DNA of 64,000 bases, from positions 1,471,001 to 1,535,000 of the forward strand of contig JAMXBD010000065.1 of NCBI GenBank assembly GCA_024138025.1, written 5' to 3'. Position numbers and translations under genes: made by a program. Under the pieces are notes generated by a model. The model had not been told where the DNA came from. It was given only the letters and a program-made list of their open reading frames with translations, and ran no database searches. This DNA comes from Combretum micranthum (taxonomy: Eukaryota > Streptophyta > Magnoliopsida > Myrtales > Combretaceae). Position 1 is the first letter of the stretch; the number at the start of each line of letters is the position of its first letter. Shown in pieces: positions 1-12,172 of this stretch.

Positions 1-2225
1 ATAAAATAGTATAATCCAAGGCTTTCTTCTATATACTGAGGTCTGACGCAACCTCAGGATCCAAAATTGAGTTCATATAATGCCACATTGAAGAAGGGAT
101 ACAGAGCGGTGTTGGTGTAACGCGTAAATGGAGTTAGAACTATGTAAATGGAGTAATCAATATTATATAATTACGTAGAAAAGTCAGTTTCTTACAGACA
201 GTTACGGTACAATGATTAATATGAAAAATGGATTAATAGGTGCAATTGCGACACTTTCTACAATTTAATATAAAGGTATCTTTAAACTATTTCAGGAATT
301 ATGAAAGAATTATAATGATGTTTAATTGTTAGATCTATGATGGTAATTCTATAAGAATCCCACCTGTAAAAAATATCGAATAGTTTTCATTAGTAATTTA
401 ATATTAGAATTGATTTTTTTTTTCTGTAATACTATGATAAAATATCCACATATGACAATCTTATTACAAAGTTTTATTATATTTCTTAGTAATAATTTTT
501 ATATAACAGCTTTAATTCATTCAATAAAACGAACAAGCTTTAGCAAAAAAAAAAAATTAAAAATAAACTAAATAGGTGGAATAAATAATTCACTTTTTAT
601 CTTTTGATTGGAATGTATAGTTAATGAATTTTAATTATCAATTTATAAAGTAAAAGAAAAAATTATTAAAAAAAGAGAGGTATTTTTTCTTTAGATGAGG
701 AACAAATGAAAGAGAAAGAGCTAAAAGGGAATGTCAATTATATATATTTTTAATTTGTTAAAGTACAAAAGAAAAGATAGTTGAAATTTAAATAGGTAAA
801 TTATATGGATATCTCTTAAAATTTTTAATATTAGATGATCCTTTTATTATATTATTTAAGGTAAATTGAACGGATACTCTATTTTACAAAAAGTTGGTAT
901 TAGACCCTTGATTTTAAAAAATAGGGGATCTACACCATTATTTTAGAAAAGTTTTGTGTAATTTACTTAAGTTAAAATAGTCGTTCCATTGAAAAGGTTT
1001 CATAATAATTTAATTGCCTTTCCCATTCTCTGCAACTGTAGAGGATTTTGCTTTTCTCTCTCTCTTTTTTTCCCCAAGAAAAATTTCTCTTCCGTACTTA
1101 TCTCAGTCAATATTTCATACTACTCCAAATAAGAGAAAATTAATTCTTTTCTCTAATATAATATATAGAGTTAAAGTATATGGTGCCCTTAGTCCTTGAG
1201 CTTGGACGCGCTTAACCAATTAAATACGTCAAAGGCCATTATATGATTTACTCTTTAAAATATAATTAATTACAACACATTTCCTCTTTTAATAAATTTT
1301 GACAATGAGCTTTCGCCATATCTTGACATCCTTTTTCTTTTTTGCCCATTTTTATCCTCATATGTTCAAAAATATAAAGAATATTAGGTCAAAGTTCTAT
1401 ATAGGTTAAGATCCTTATAGTGTGAGAAAAATAAATATTCCTTTGTTTCTTAAAATATTTTAGATTTAAATTTTCTTCTCTAGTAGAACAAAAAAAAAAG
1501 AAAAAGAGAACTATTTCCAAAAGTTGTGCTCTTTCTCTTGTTATATACAAACTATTAAAACATATGAAAAATATGCAATAGTAAATAGACATCTATATGT
1601 ACATATGAGTGTAATTACTTGTGATATTTTAATATAAAAAAATAATGAATAATTTTTAAAATTACTACCATTCATAATTTAAAAATTCGATTACATGTCA
1701 ATTAATAATTTGTATTTACTCATCAATTGCATATATAATGAATATTACCCCGTCAATCCTTTCTTAAATTAGATGCTTAGATTGCCAAGATAATATTTTG
1801 TTTCCCAAGTTCTTGGAAGTAGGAAGTGGCAATTGTTTTCCTCAACACCTGAGCTTTTTTTTTTTTTTTTGCCTTTTTTCTCGAATCTTCAAGTGATAAT
1901 ATTTATATTTAACCATCGTGCGAGATAATCTAATGGAGCGTCTTTAGTTTCTATTCATACACATGGACACTCATGCTCATGAGCAAAGCTAAATTTACAA
2001 AACAAAAGCGCTGTGGCTATCTTTTATTAAAAATAGAAACTGTCGACTTTGACCAGAAACCTGGTCTCACCGTCCATTACAGCAAATGTCTTCGCCCACT
2101 CATTTATCTGCACGGAACCAACAGTTCCGTTCTGTTGTCTTCTTCCTCTTCATCCCATGCGAGAACGAGAAGAATAATTAGGAAAATGTTTTATTACGTT
2201 TTGCCGTCCTTGTGAATCACATTAA

Positions 2226-2428
2226 GGGTCTGTTTGCTTGCAGATTAATATATAGATATTTTTTTAATAAATTATTTATAAAAGTAGATATATATCAAAA
2301 AATTGTAATTTTTATTAAATAAAATAGATTAAATATAAATAAAATATAAATATAAATTAAGCATATTTAATATATTATTTTTTAAAAAATAAAGATATAA
2401 ATAAAAATCAGATCATCCAAACAAAACC
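2226..2428. mobile_element. Tourist/PIF-Harbinger-like MITE
   Basis: The left end reads GGGTCTGTTTGC. The reverse complement of the right end reads GGTTTTGTTTGG and continues with a similar AT-rich subterminal sequence. TAA flanks both ends, which fits the 3-bp TWA target duplication of PIF/Harbinger elements. About 200 bp, no coding capacity. A relative with similar ends lies at 41348-41578. The superfamily call rests only on the ends and the 3-bp duplication. Confidence 0.5.
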
Positions 2429-2586
2429 TAAAAAGAAGATTGAGTATCAATTAAAATTTTCTTGAAAATATGCGGCGACCCTTATATTTAACTTTCCAGT
2501 TTACATAAATCATGGGTTTATGGTATGAATAAACGAAGAATTTAGCAATTGGTAAAGCCAGAACTTGGGACGCATAAGGGAATTGG

Positions 2587-2614
2587 ACCGACTTCCGCGG
2601 TGTTGCAGTTGACC
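2587..2614 (+). promoter_or_regulatory. Candidate DRE core (ACCGAC) and W-box (TTGACC)
   Basis: ACCGAC at 2587-2592 is the core bound by DREB/CBF proteins. TTGACC at 2609-2614 is a WRKY W-box core. Both lie about 1.4 kb upstream of the predicted ERF transcription start, in a short patch that is less AT-rich than its surroundings. Six-base motifs occur by chance, so any role in regulating the ERF gene is a guess. Confidence 0.25.
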
Positions 2615-3436
2615 ACCGTGGTTCCACGTTTAAGGTTAACTATTTAGATGATGCATTAGTTTTTACAGCTCTAATTTTTGTTTTTTCTTGGAAAAAATAT
2701 TTAGTAAATACTACACGCAATATATATACGCATTATAAGTAATATTAATTATACGTTTAATACATAGATAAAATAATGATACTTTTTAAATTAATTACCA
2801 CCGATATCATTATGTTTTAAAAAATCATTAGTAATTACTTACCATATATATATTACACGTAGCATATAATAGCAATCTTTCTTTTTTTCTTAATGTTTAA
2901 TTTTTTTTTATTGTGTTAATAGTTAATATGTGTACCTATTTTAAGTATTTACGAAGAACATGTAACAGTGAACTCAATTATGAGGACATTGCTCCAGAAT
3001 AATTATTTAAACGTGTTTCATACCGATATATCAGGGGGATTTATTATAGTATTTATAGTCTTGCCCATAAGCTTTCTTTCTTATAGTATGTAAACTAAGA
3101 TATCTTCTATACCATCTCCTTATTTATTTATTTATTGTTTGTTTTACGATTTTTAATTACATTCGGATGAAATACTTTGACAAAGTGGAACCAAAAGTAA
3201 TTGTCTCGACAGTAATACTGGTGTAATTCATTCATTTATTTATTCATTTTGGGACTTATTATATTACTATATATATATTTTTTTTTTTTTTTTTTCTTTT
3301 TGCCAAAGTATGGAATTAACTAATGTGACCCTTAAACCATGGATATTGTCCCATAACCATATAACTGGTTAAATGATAGATTAAAGGTTCTTATTGGGAA
3401 AAAGCCAAAAAAAAAAGGGTAAATTAATTCAAAGTA

Positions 3437-3442
3437 CACGTG
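3437..3442 (+). promoter_or_regulatory. Candidate G-box/ABRE (CACGTG)
   Basis: A palindromic CACGTG in the context TACACGTGTT, about 540 bp upstream of the predicted ERF TATA box. This is the core bound by bZIP (ABF/GBF) and bHLH factors and would suit a stress-responsive ERF gene. Seen only as a motif. Confidence 0.3.
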
Positions 3443-3975
3443 TTTCACATCTAAAATCTTTTAAAATTCAAAAACATAATACCGTTATTATCATACACAG
3501 TTTATTTTGCCTTGTTCAAATCGATTAAATCTACCTCATCCTTAATAACGTCTTTAACTTTTTAACATGTCCAAATCAAACTCTTAAATAGAGTATAACA
3601 ACATAGTATTATACTTTAAATTTGAAATATCCCCATACAAAACTTATTCTCATTTATAATAAAATTTACCTCAATTAGGGTGCCAAGGCTGCAAAGTTGA
3701 AGAATAAGAAGAAGAAGAATTCTAGCAGAATATGCAAGGCGAAGAATACGTGAAAGATGTTAATATATTTTATGTTATGGCCTGGCCCCGAGGAATAATT
3801 AAAAAAGACACATCTGGCACAAAAATATCTAGTGATCCAACAGTAAGAGATTTCCAAAGTAAAATTAGATTTGAAGCAAGGAAAACATAAACATGAATCC
3901 CCGTGTGGGACCCAACTCATCGCCAACCAACCACATCAACATAGTAACATAAGCCTTGCCAAATCTTTTTCATCT

Positions 3976-3981
3976 TATAAA
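3976..3981 (+). promoter_or_regulatory. Probable TATA box of the ERF gene
   Basis: TATAAA in the context TCTTATAAACTCC, followed about 60 bp later by a CT-rich block typical of plant core promoters and leaders. It predicts a transcription start near 4005-4012 and a leader of about 520 nt before the ATG at 4532, if the leader is unspliced. Confidence 0.5.
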
Positions 3982-4042
3982 CTCCAAACCTCTGCTAACT
4001 CTTCCCTTCATAAATCATAACATCCTCGGCCTCCCCTGTTCT

Positions 4043-4066
4043 TCTCTCTCTCTCTCTCTCTCTCTC
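4043..4066. repeat. (TC)12 microsatellite in the ERF leader
   Basis: Twelve uninterrupted TC units just downstream of the predicted transcription start. CT/GA tracts (Y patches) are common in plant 5' leaders and core promoters. It is likely to be length-polymorphic. Confidence 0.85.
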
Positions 4067-4219
4067 GCTCTGTGTCGCTGTCTCTGCTCTTATTTTTTCT
4101 CCACATAAACCACAAACACCAACACTGCGTCCCACAAAAAAGGAAATTTACTCAGCATCAAAGCAATTGCTCTTGTTTTCTTCGCCGCTTGTTTCTTGTC
4201 CCTGGCTCCTTGGCTCGAG

Positions 4220-4255
4220 ATGGATTGTTTTGTTATTGGGTATATTCGTACCTGA
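4220..4255 (+). promoter_or_regulatory. Upstream ORF 1 in the ERF leader (11 codons)
   Basis: ATG to TGA within the predicted 5' leader, encoding MDCFVIGYIRT. It ends about 280 nt before the main ATG. If the leader is not spliced here, scanning ribosomes would meet this ATG first, so it could lower translation of the ERF protein. I do not recognise it as a known conserved peptide uORF. Confidence 0.4.
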
Positions 4256-4340
4256 TTCTGTTTTGCTGGTCATTGAGTTATCAGCTGTTGAAATCACCAT
4301 CAAGATTCCAGATTTCGATTTCTTTTATCCCTTTTTTTGG

Positions 4341-4394
4341 ATGAATTCGTATCTGGGTATTGATTTTCGTCCCACTTTTTTAATTGGGTTCTGA
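4341..4394 (+). promoter_or_regulatory. Upstream ORF 2 in the ERF leader (17 codons)
   Basis: A second ATG in the leader opens a short frame (MNSYLGIDFRPTFLIGF) that stops about 140 nt before the main ATG. Reinitiation after a uORF of this size is possible. It may be functional or incidental; a 5'-leader intron removing it cannot be excluded from sequence alone. Confidence 0.4.
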
Positions 4395-4531
4395 AGATTA
4401 AGTGATTCGAATCTTCTCTTTTTTACATCTTTGCTCTGTTTCTTTGGTGATCCGTCTCGAGTTCTGTTCACTTTGTTCTTTTCTTTTTTTTTCCTATCAT
4501 ATTTGAACATAAGCGAGCCAGATTGCAACAA

Positions 4532-6043
4532 ATGGCTGCGGCAAGAAATACGAGTAGGTTGCGAAAAATGGGCGATGAAGAGCAGAATAGCTCAGAGTTG
4601 GAAACTAGTCGTGAAGAATGGAGAATTAGAGGGAAGGATGTCGATTGCGGGTTTGAAAACCAAGAGTGGAAGCCGGTAATTGGGGAAGCTTCTTCTCTAT
4701 CAGATAGGCCATTTAAAAAGAGTCGAAGCCCCGAAAGACAAGAACCGCTACATCAAGAACGCATTCATATTCAAAACCAAAGTCAAAATCAAAATCAAAA
4801 TCAGTACTTCGATTCGTTGGCATATCGAGGTCCTGCATTTCCTGCAACTTCCTCTGTTTCTCAATCTCCTGGTTCATCAGTTGCTCTATTTTCACAGCCT
4901 CCTCAGTCACCTTCTTTCTTCTTCTTCTTCTGTTCTTCTTCTTCTAGATTCATTTTTCCTTTTGCGACATTCGATCCGTCGCAACAACCTCAACGCCAAT
5001 CTGGCACATCTCCCTGGCACATGTTTCAACCACCTTCTCATATGCAATCCCCCCATAATCAGCAACAACAGATGATCTCTTTCGCCACACAGCACCAACA
5101 GCTACAGCCGAATCTCGGTTCTTATTTTCCGTACATACCTGGAGGCAGTATGACCTCAATGGAACAGCAGCACCAGTTTCTGCAATACTGGAGCGATGCA
5201 CTAAACTTAAGTCCTAGAGGTAGGATGATGATGATGAACAGATTGGGCCCTGATGGCAGACCGCTTATTAGGCCGACACAGCCTTTGAATACAACCAAGT
5301 TATATAGGGGAGTGAGGCAGAGGCATTGGGGAAAATGGGTGGCTGAAATCCGCCTCCCTCGGAATAGGACTCGCCTCTGGCTTGGCACGTTTGACACTGC
5401 TGAGGACGCCGCATTGGCATACGATCGCGAGGCGTATAAGCTCCGAGGCGAAAACGCCAGGTTGAATTTCCCTGAACTCTTCCGCAACAAAGATAATAAC
5501 AGCAATAAGGCAGAAACTTCCGTCCCGAGCTCTTCGCCTTCATCCTCCCCTGCTTTAGAGCAGAGCACATCAGAGCAAGTACCCCACCAGTTCCTAAAAG
5601 TGCCCCATCAGCACACCCCAGAAGGGCCTGGACATCATGCTTCACCGATAGAGCTAATGCCATCTCCAAAGGAATCCTCTTGGGGTGAAGGCAATCCCGA
5701 AGCATGTTCAGGGTCCGGGGTTGGACAGGAAAGGGAAATTAACGTAGTTGGTGATGCAGCAGGGTCATCACAGACACAGGAAATGGCGTGGGGAGAAATG
5801 GCAGAGGCATGGTTTAATGCGATCCCCGCGGGATGGGGACCGGGGAGCCCTGTTTGGGATGATTTGGATGCTAACAACAGTATTCTGTTTAATTCACAAC
5901 TTGCTTTTGGAGATGAAAATCAGCAACAGGATGAATCTAATGACAGTGATTTCCAAAAGCAACAGAACAACTCTGCTTCAGCATCTTCTTCATCATCATC
6001 TTCTTGTCCCATGAGACCCTTCTTCTGGAAGGACCAGGATTGA
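4532..6043 (+). CDS. AP2/ERF transcription factor, DREB A-6 (RAP2.4/ERF053-ERF054-like)
   Basis: A 503-residue intronless protein. I chose the ATG at 4532 (context CAACAAATGG, A at -3 and G at +4); the frame is open a few codons further up but has no ATG there. One AP2/ERF DNA-binding domain spans about residues 257-316, with the hallmark [22 protein letters not shown] and AALAYDREA blocks and Val at the DREB-diagnostic position, so binding to DRE or GCC-like elements in the nucleus is expected. An N-terminal motif, [12 protein letters not shown], matches what I know of the ERF053/ERF054 branch of group I (A-6). The flanks are low complexity: Gln-rich (about 165-225), Ser-rich (about 327-345 and near the C-terminus) and an acidic Trp-containing C-terminal part that may activate transcription. 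At about 500 residues it is longer than I would expect for the Arabidopsis relatives (about 300-340 from memory). Odd point: a CTT-repeat-encoded Phe run (FFFFFC) near residue 130. Family members are linked to drought, salt, light and ethylene responses; the role here is inferred. Confidence 0.92.
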   Translation: MAAARNTSRLRKMGDEEQNSSELETSREEWRIRGKDVDCGFENQEWKPVIGEASSLSDRPFKKSRSPERQEPLHQERIHIQNQSQNQNQNQYFDSLAYRGPAFPATSSVSQSPGSSVALFSQPPQSPSFFFFFCSSSSRFIFPFATFDPSQQPQRQSGTSPWHMFQPPSHMQSPHNQQQQMISFATQHQQLQPNLGSYFPYIPGGSMTSMEQQHQFLQYWSDALNLSPRGRMMMMNRLGPDGRPLIRPTQPLNTTKLYRGVRQRHWGKWVAEIRLPRNRTRLWLGTFDTAEDAALAYDREAYKLRGENARLNFPELFRNKDNNSNKAETSVPSSSPSSSPALEQSTSEQVPHQFLKVPHQHTPEGPGHHASPIELMPSPKESSWGEGNPEACSGSGVGQEREINVVGDAAGSSQTQEMAWGEMAEAWFNAIPAGWGPGSPVWDDLDANNSILFNSQLAFGDENQQQDESNDSDFQKQQNNSASASSSSSSSCPMRPFFWKDQD

Positions 6044-6900
6044 ATTTAAGGTTCATGTTTTTTATTCTCCCCACTACAATACACTTCCTCGTTAGGATTC
6101 CCTCTCACACCCTCTCTTTCTTCATGGTTTTTTTTTTTTTTCTTTTTTTATAATTTTTGGCTAGTTTTTTTTTTTAGTTTTTAAAGTTTCCCTTCAGAAG
6201 TCAACCTTTCGTTTCCAAAAACTCCAATTAGATTTTTTTTTTTTTCTTTTTGGAAGTTTTTTGCACCATTTCTTTAATTGGGACCCCGGGAGAAGATTTT
6301 AGCCTCCCCCTCCATGCCCTGCCAAAATGATTCCTCGATATTTCGCTGTGACGATGGTATCCATAGATCGAATTATTTCGAGAAATAAAGGCTTTTCCAT
6401 CTCTATGGTTGCTGCTTTTGCAAAGCGACACCTTAAAAAAGAATTTTGAAGCTTGGTGGAATATTTTCATTATCTTCAAGCTTCATGTCTAGTTTGTCTT
6501 TTTATTCCCTCTACGGATACCCTCTTCTTTTAAATTTCATCCACGTTTGCATAGATTCTCTACTCCACTTTCAGTCTTTTCAGACTCGTCCTTGAATTTT
6601 CACTCCATATCCATAGGCTGCATATTTCAAGCCTTGAGAAGTGGAATATCTAGCTTCTTTGCATCAAATGTCATGTTTCCTAGTCTAGGATTCTCGTTAG
6701 TTTTTTTTTTTTTTTTTTTTCCTGTTTTTATTGTCTTATCATTTAGGGTTCTTAGCCGTCTTGGGTAGAAACTTAGAGTACTAGATTTTAATCTTAACGT
6801 AGTTTGTATATGATATGGTACTAGACCAGATAGATGGAGACGAGTTTTTTGATCTCCTTCTCAATGGGTCTGTCCATTGGAGGCTTTGTTTTTAGGCTAC
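6044..6900 (+). other. ERF 3' UTR and downstream flank
   Basis: T-rich sequence with several long T tracts follows the TGA stop. Sequence complexity stays higher than in the deeper intergenic DNA up to about 6.9 kb, which suits a 3' UTR and terminator region. I could not pick one polyadenylation signal with confidence. The short frames here carry no recognisable domain. Confidence 0.4.
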
Positions 6901-7585
6901 AGTGGAACTACATTGTACTATGTAACTTCATTGTTTATGAATTATGACCATATCTTGCTACGACTATTGAGTATGTTGTTTTTAATGCATTCCTGTAATT
7001 TTCAAAGTTTAGGTAGCAAATGCTAAGGCTTATTCATGTGACGCTTTAAGCATGGGTCACCATCCAATGATGAAAGTGATTAACGTGGGAGTGCTCGTCA
7101 TTTTGTTGGTATTGCATCAGTTGATGTTATTAGTTTTTTAAATTTTGAAGATTGAGCTATCCAATGGTTCATTAATCATGCAGAAAGTCGTCATGTTATG
7201 TCAAATTCTCCACTTGTATGGCTTGAGCAATTTGAGCAATTTCGTCTTTTGATATAGAATGAATGGCTAATATTGCAAATAAAAGAGGGTGCCAAAAATG
7301 GTATTGATGTTCATTTCTCAACAAAATGGATCATGATACCAAATTAAAATTGTTTCCCTATTTTTATATTATATATATATATATATATATATCAAATAAA
7401 AGAAAAGAGAGCACTAAGCAGCTCTTAAGCAGTGAAGGCTATTATAATTTAGTGATATGAATATTAGTTTTTCAACAAGATTAATTAAATTTAATTTCCC
7501 CTCGGCATGTTGTAATATGTAACTAGTTGGATATACAAGGGATGATGATAGGTCAAGCTTCTATTCTTTCGTTTTATTGACAATT
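6901..7585. other. Intergenic DNA, nothing recognised
   Basis: AT-rich sequence between the ERF downstream flank and the first foldback element. It contains an AT dinucleotide run (7371-7392) and nothing else I can support. Confidence 0.5.
7371..7392. repeat. (AT)n microsatellite
   Basis: About 11 uninterrupted AT units within a slightly longer TA-rich tract. Confidence 0.85.
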
Positions 7586-7848
7586 GAATGTACATTATTA
7601 CTTGTACTTTCAAAGTATTTATAATTAATATCTTTATTAAATAATATTTAACAGATATTGAATAATGACAAATACTTGGCCATAAAATGAAAAAATTTAA
7701 AAATGCGATACCAAAATAAGTTTGTCAAAATTGAAAACAAACACTTTGTTTGCCATTATCCAATCATCAAAATTGTCAAAAATTATTTAACAAAAACACT
7801 ATATCTCACATACTTTAAAAGTATAAGTACTAATTTATCAAAATGTAA
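7586..7848. mobile_element. Foldback MITE with terminal inverted repeats of about 100 bp
   Basis: The left arm (TTACTTGTACTTTCAAAGTA, then a block ending near AATAATGACAAATACTT) is matched imperfectly by the reverse complement of the right arm (TTAGTACTTATACTTTTAAA, then a block containing GGATAATGGC). The arms take up most of the roughly 260 bp. No coding capacity and no clear target duplication. I cannot assign a superfamily. Confidence 0.5.
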
Positions 7849-8255
7849 CAATAAAACACTAAATTATAAAAAAAAAAATTAAAGTATAGGCACTTGATCC
7901 ATTATTCTCCTAATATAAAAGCAAAACAACAAAAAAAAAAAAAATGAATAAACAAAAGGGAAAAAAATTTGGCCTTCCATCTATAACATGTTGTAAGGGA
8001 GTTCTTGATTTTGTAATATTAACATCGTCAACAAGTTAGCTTTTCTTTCTTAGTAGCTTAATATCATCTATAGACGAAACAAATTTTAAAAAGGCTTCAA
8101 CTTCAGAAGCTTTGATCTGCCTGCTTAAAAAAATCTGATATCATATCGTCCTTCCTTTCCCCAAATATTAATCCTCTATCTTCAAGCTTTTATAGTTTCT
8201 CCCTACAAGCATTAGGCACATATAAAAGTTTGTTATTACAGCCGTATCCTATCCA

Positions 8256-8590
8256 GATAAATTACATCAAAAAATATCAACGTTTAGAGGTAAGTTCATT
8301 TAAAGTATTATTGTTTTAGATAGTTAAAAAGTGTACAAACGTTTAGCAAATTATGTCAAACAAGATATTAACATTTTACAAAGTTCATTTGAGGAATCAA
8401 CATTTGAATTAATTTTTAATAACTCTCTTTAAATTTTTATCAATGACCAATTTTTTATTTCTTATTTGACTCACTTTGCCAAACATTGATACTTATCCCT
8501 CAAATATAATACATCTTTTTAACCACTCAAAACATTAATACCTTAAATAAACTTACTATCAAATGTTGATACATTCTATTGTAATTTACC
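8256..8590. mobile_element. MITE, 'GGTAAATT' family, copy 1
   Basis: One of three copies in the window (also 16644-17001 and 33215-33590). All begin with a RR(G/T)TAAATT-like end, continue with a TATCAACnTTTAnnGGTAAGTT-type subterminal block, and end with its inverse. Inside are repeated motifs resembling 'aacgttt' and 'aaacattgata'. Non-coding, 335 bp. Clear flanking duplications are not visible for this copy; the 33.2-kb copy shows a 9-bp one. Confidence 0.65.
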
Positions 8591-8724
8591 ATATTTGTTT
8601 TAAGCATTGACATAGTTGCTTTGGAATCCATGTCAATTTGAGCGTGTTTGTGTATTTTCATGTTTTAATAATACCGTGTCAAAAACGGAACATTAATTGC
8701 TTGTTTAGTACTTTCAATGAATAA

Positions 8725-8921
8725 GGTTGTAATGATTACTATTATTTAAGAATGGAATAAAGTTATAATAGGATTTTAATTTGTTAATTTTTTTATTTAA
8801 ATAAGGATATTTTGAAAAAAAAATTCTAATAATGAATTGCTATTCATACGTATGATCACTAAATCGTTATTTAATATTTTTTTAATAGGGATTCAAAATT
8901 ATTATTACGATTAACTAAACC
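8725..8921. repeat. Dispersed repeat D, copy 1
   Basis: Shows imperfect but extended similarity, in the same order and orientation, to 52423-52660. Shared blocks include the stretch ending TATTTAAATAAGG, the TATTCATA block and a final ATTAACTAACC-like block. Probably a MITE whose ends I could not define. Non-coding. Confidence 0.5.
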
Positions 8922-11356
8922 ATATACTAAACCTGGATAAAGAATAAAACTATAATAAGAATACTATTAAAGTGAAGAAACATATTACAATTGCTTCATT
9001 TTTATACTGGACCATTAAAGTATCGGTATTAGGTTTAACCTATCATTCATTTGGTGTTGCTTATAATGAAATTTTCATCTGTCATAAAAATTGTTATTTT
9101 CCGTTTTTATCATAAGTTAGTAGTGCCGTACTCATCACTTGCAAGCCAATGGCTCGATGCAATGTAACTCACTGCTTTTTTCCTGATATGTGTAAAATAA
9201 ATAAATTTGCACAATTATATGTGCAAATAATACACAAAAGCTGTAAAAGATAAAAAAAGTTGAGGAACCAAATCGTAAGAATTGAAAAGATTTAAATATC
9301 TATATGATCGTTCTTTTCATAAAGATCAATAGATCATAAGTGTCTGAATTGCTCTACGTGCATTCCGAAATACTCAATATACTTCCTAGAGATAGATTTG
9401 ATTCAATTGGATCATTAAATATTTTTAATGGATTAACTAAATCCTTACTAATTCTTCAAAAGATACACGGACAAGTAGGTATAGAATGGATAAAATATGA
9501 AACGTTACTCGTACCCTATCCAAAAGGTACAAACTAAAATTTTTTATCTCAAGCCTATCATATAACACTTTGTATCCACCTTGTTCCCACCTTATACCTT
9601 AATTAATTGTATAATCTATAATTTTTTTACGAAATTTGTAATTTCTTTTCCTTAAATTTCAAATAATATTATTGTTCTTATTTTCATATTATTGCAATGA
9701 ATAACATGTGGAAAGAAATTTGAAATTTTAAAAATAATTTCTTAATATCAAAAATCGATATGCAGAATCTGTTTATGTGTGAAATTTGAAATATGTAAGA
9801 AACACCTATACAACCTACTTATATAATGAAACAAAATTGTACAATATATAGCAAATTCCAAAATTAAATACTTTGGAGACACTTTTCTATTAATTAATCT
9901 TAAAAAATAAACAATACCTCTATATAACTTAAAAATACAAGCGCATATCATCACAGTTCATTCAAATTAAAATAGTACAAGTTCTTTAAATGTAACAATT
10001 TTTAAAAGGCCATCTACAAATGATAATCTTGAACAAAAGTGATGGTAAAATAAAAAGAAATTGTTATCTTTTTATTTCTTATCCATTAATAATTTTATAA
10101 CTTTCAATAGGGTGGGTATGGAGTTCATTAAGCGCTTTTAATGCTAGATTGATCACTTAGCATGTATGTTACTTAATGCTTACATCTTAATAGTATTCCA
10201 TAAATCTCTCATTTAAGTATAAACCCATATGTTACATGCATACATACTGTTTCTCATTGTGACACTTGATTTTTTGTGTAAATAATTTGCTATGTAAGTC
10301 GCTCATACAACAATTTACTTAGACATATCTCATAATAACAATAAACTCAATTAAATGATTGTTTTACATAATATCATATTTCTAGATTATATATGCATAT
10401 TCACTTTACTCATTTTTCAAAGAGAAATAATAAAAGATTCATAACTCAAACGTCTGTTATTGAAATATATCTTTTTTCTTATGAGATTAGCAATTTTTTT
10501 TCCTTTTTATATAGAGATAGTGTAATAGTATCTTGTCGCCATCAAATGATAGTATCTTGCTCCATTAAGTGACTTTTAGTACAGAGATGTAATAATATAT
10601 ATTTTACACATTGTTGAGAATAAGTAATATTTCTTGAAACATGATAAATGTAAGCTTAATTTAGAGCATTAATTCATGTAATAAAATCATGCATTTAGTA
10701 CGTTATAAAGAGCATTTGGCAATAAAGTGAAGCATCATGTGGATTATAAAGAGGAAACCAGGAAATAAAAGATACCCAAATATGAGATTACAAAAATAGG
10801 CAACATATATTGAATATAATCTTAAGCATATATCATATAAAGTAAGAAATATTTATCCATTGTGTTTTTCATAACATATTAAGAATATCTTATGTGTCCT
10901 TAGATAATTAAACGTAAATCTTTATTTGAATCTTAAGTTTGGAGAAAGAAAGATTACTTCACTTTAGAAGCTAGATTATCAAGGACATTCTATTCTTGAT
11001 ATTGCGTACCAATATAGTTGCTAATCATAGCTAGGACTAGGATTATAGAATTTATCACTAAGTAAACATAAATTTTGTATAATTAAATTAATGAAATGCC
11101 AAAGATTGCTTGAGGTTAGCAATTTTCTCGGATTATTATACTACATAATAGTGTAAAAAAATGATAAATGTTGAGAATTTAATGAAACATGTAGCATTTG
11201 CCAAGATCATAGGAATGGTAGTTGTAATATTGCAAGACTTTCTTTGGCTTATCGGTTTTTATAAATGAATTGCTAACTGCTTAAAAGTAATCATATTTTA
11301 TAGGATATAATTAAGATAAGTATAGCATGTGAGCACCCTATAGCAACGCAGCATGA
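8922..11356. other. Intergenic DNA, nothing recognised
   Basis: AT-rich. An open frame at about 9340-9537 (65 codons) lacks recognisable motifs and is probably accidental. Near 11.22 kb a phrase resembling the start of the tandem repeat unit (TAGTTGTAATATTGCAAG) occurs once, perhaps a decayed outlying copy. Confidence 0.5.
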
Positions 11357-12172
11357 TAGTTGTAATATATCAAGGCAAATATAGGATTTGTAGTACTTGT
11401 TAAGGGATTGTTCCACTTGATAGTAAAAATAACTAAGAATACCAAGATATTGCTTCGGCATAAGGTGCAAAAAGCAAAAACACTATAATACTCACATTAT
11501 TGCAGTGAAAGAGCATTATGACCATGAATAATATGCACCATATAATCAATGAACTTACTAGTTGTAATATAACAAGGCAAATATAGGATTTGTAGTACTT
11601 GTCAAGGGGATTGTTCCACTACTTAATAGTAAAAACAACAAAGAATACAAAGGTATTGCTTCGGCATAAGGTGCGAAGAGCAAAAACACTACAATACTCA
11701 CATTATTGCGATGAAAGAGCATTATGACCGTAAATAATTAAGCACCATATAATCAATATGGTCAATGAACTTTCTAGTTGTAATATATCAAGGCAAATAT
11801 AGATATGTAGTACTTGTCTAGAAGATTGTTCCACTAGTTAATAGTAAAAACCACAAAGAATACCAAGATATTGCTTCAACATAATGTGCAAGGAGCAAAA
11901 ACACTATAATACTCACATTATTGCAGTGAAAGAGCATTATGACCATAAATAATTAAGCACCATATAATCAATGAACTCACAGTAATATATCAAGGAAAAT
12001 ATAGGATTTGTAGTACTTGTCATCAAGGGATTGTTCCACCACTTAATTGTGAAAAACAAAAAAAAATCGAGGTATTATTTGGGCTTAAGGTGCAAAGAGC
12101 AAAAACACTACAATACTCATATTATTATTATGGTAAAAGAGCATTATGACCTTAAATAATTAATCACTTTTA
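11357..12172. repeat. Tandem array, four units of about 202-216 bp
   Basis: The phrase CAAGGCAAATATAG (CAAGGAAAATATAG in the last) recurs at 11371, 11573, 11789 and 11991. After each occurrence come the same blocks in the same order: TTTGTAGTACTTGT, GATTGTTCCAC, TATTGCTTCGGCATAAGGTG and CAAAAACACTA, then GAGCATTATGACC. Spacing is 202, 216 and 202 bp. Units are similar but not identical, so the array is not very recent. No protein-coding signal. It could be a small satellite seed or the inner part of a larger transposon. Confidence 0.85.

Larger units (their letters stand above)
1..3900. other. Intergenic DNA upstream of the ERF gene
   Basis: Very AT-rich DNA with many homopolymer A and T runs. 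No open reading frame here has a recognisable motif or codon pattern; the short ones near 1.0, 1.5, 2.0 and 3.7 kb look like chance frames. The last kilobase probably includes the ERF promoter. One small transposon (2226-2428) and a few candidate cis-elements are listed separately. Confidence 0.6.

Noticed and set aside
5122..5877. Long minus-strand open frames opposite the ERF coding region (and similarly opposite the STA1-like gene).
   Set aside because: They are shadow frames of a GC-richer coding strand; no motif and no start context.
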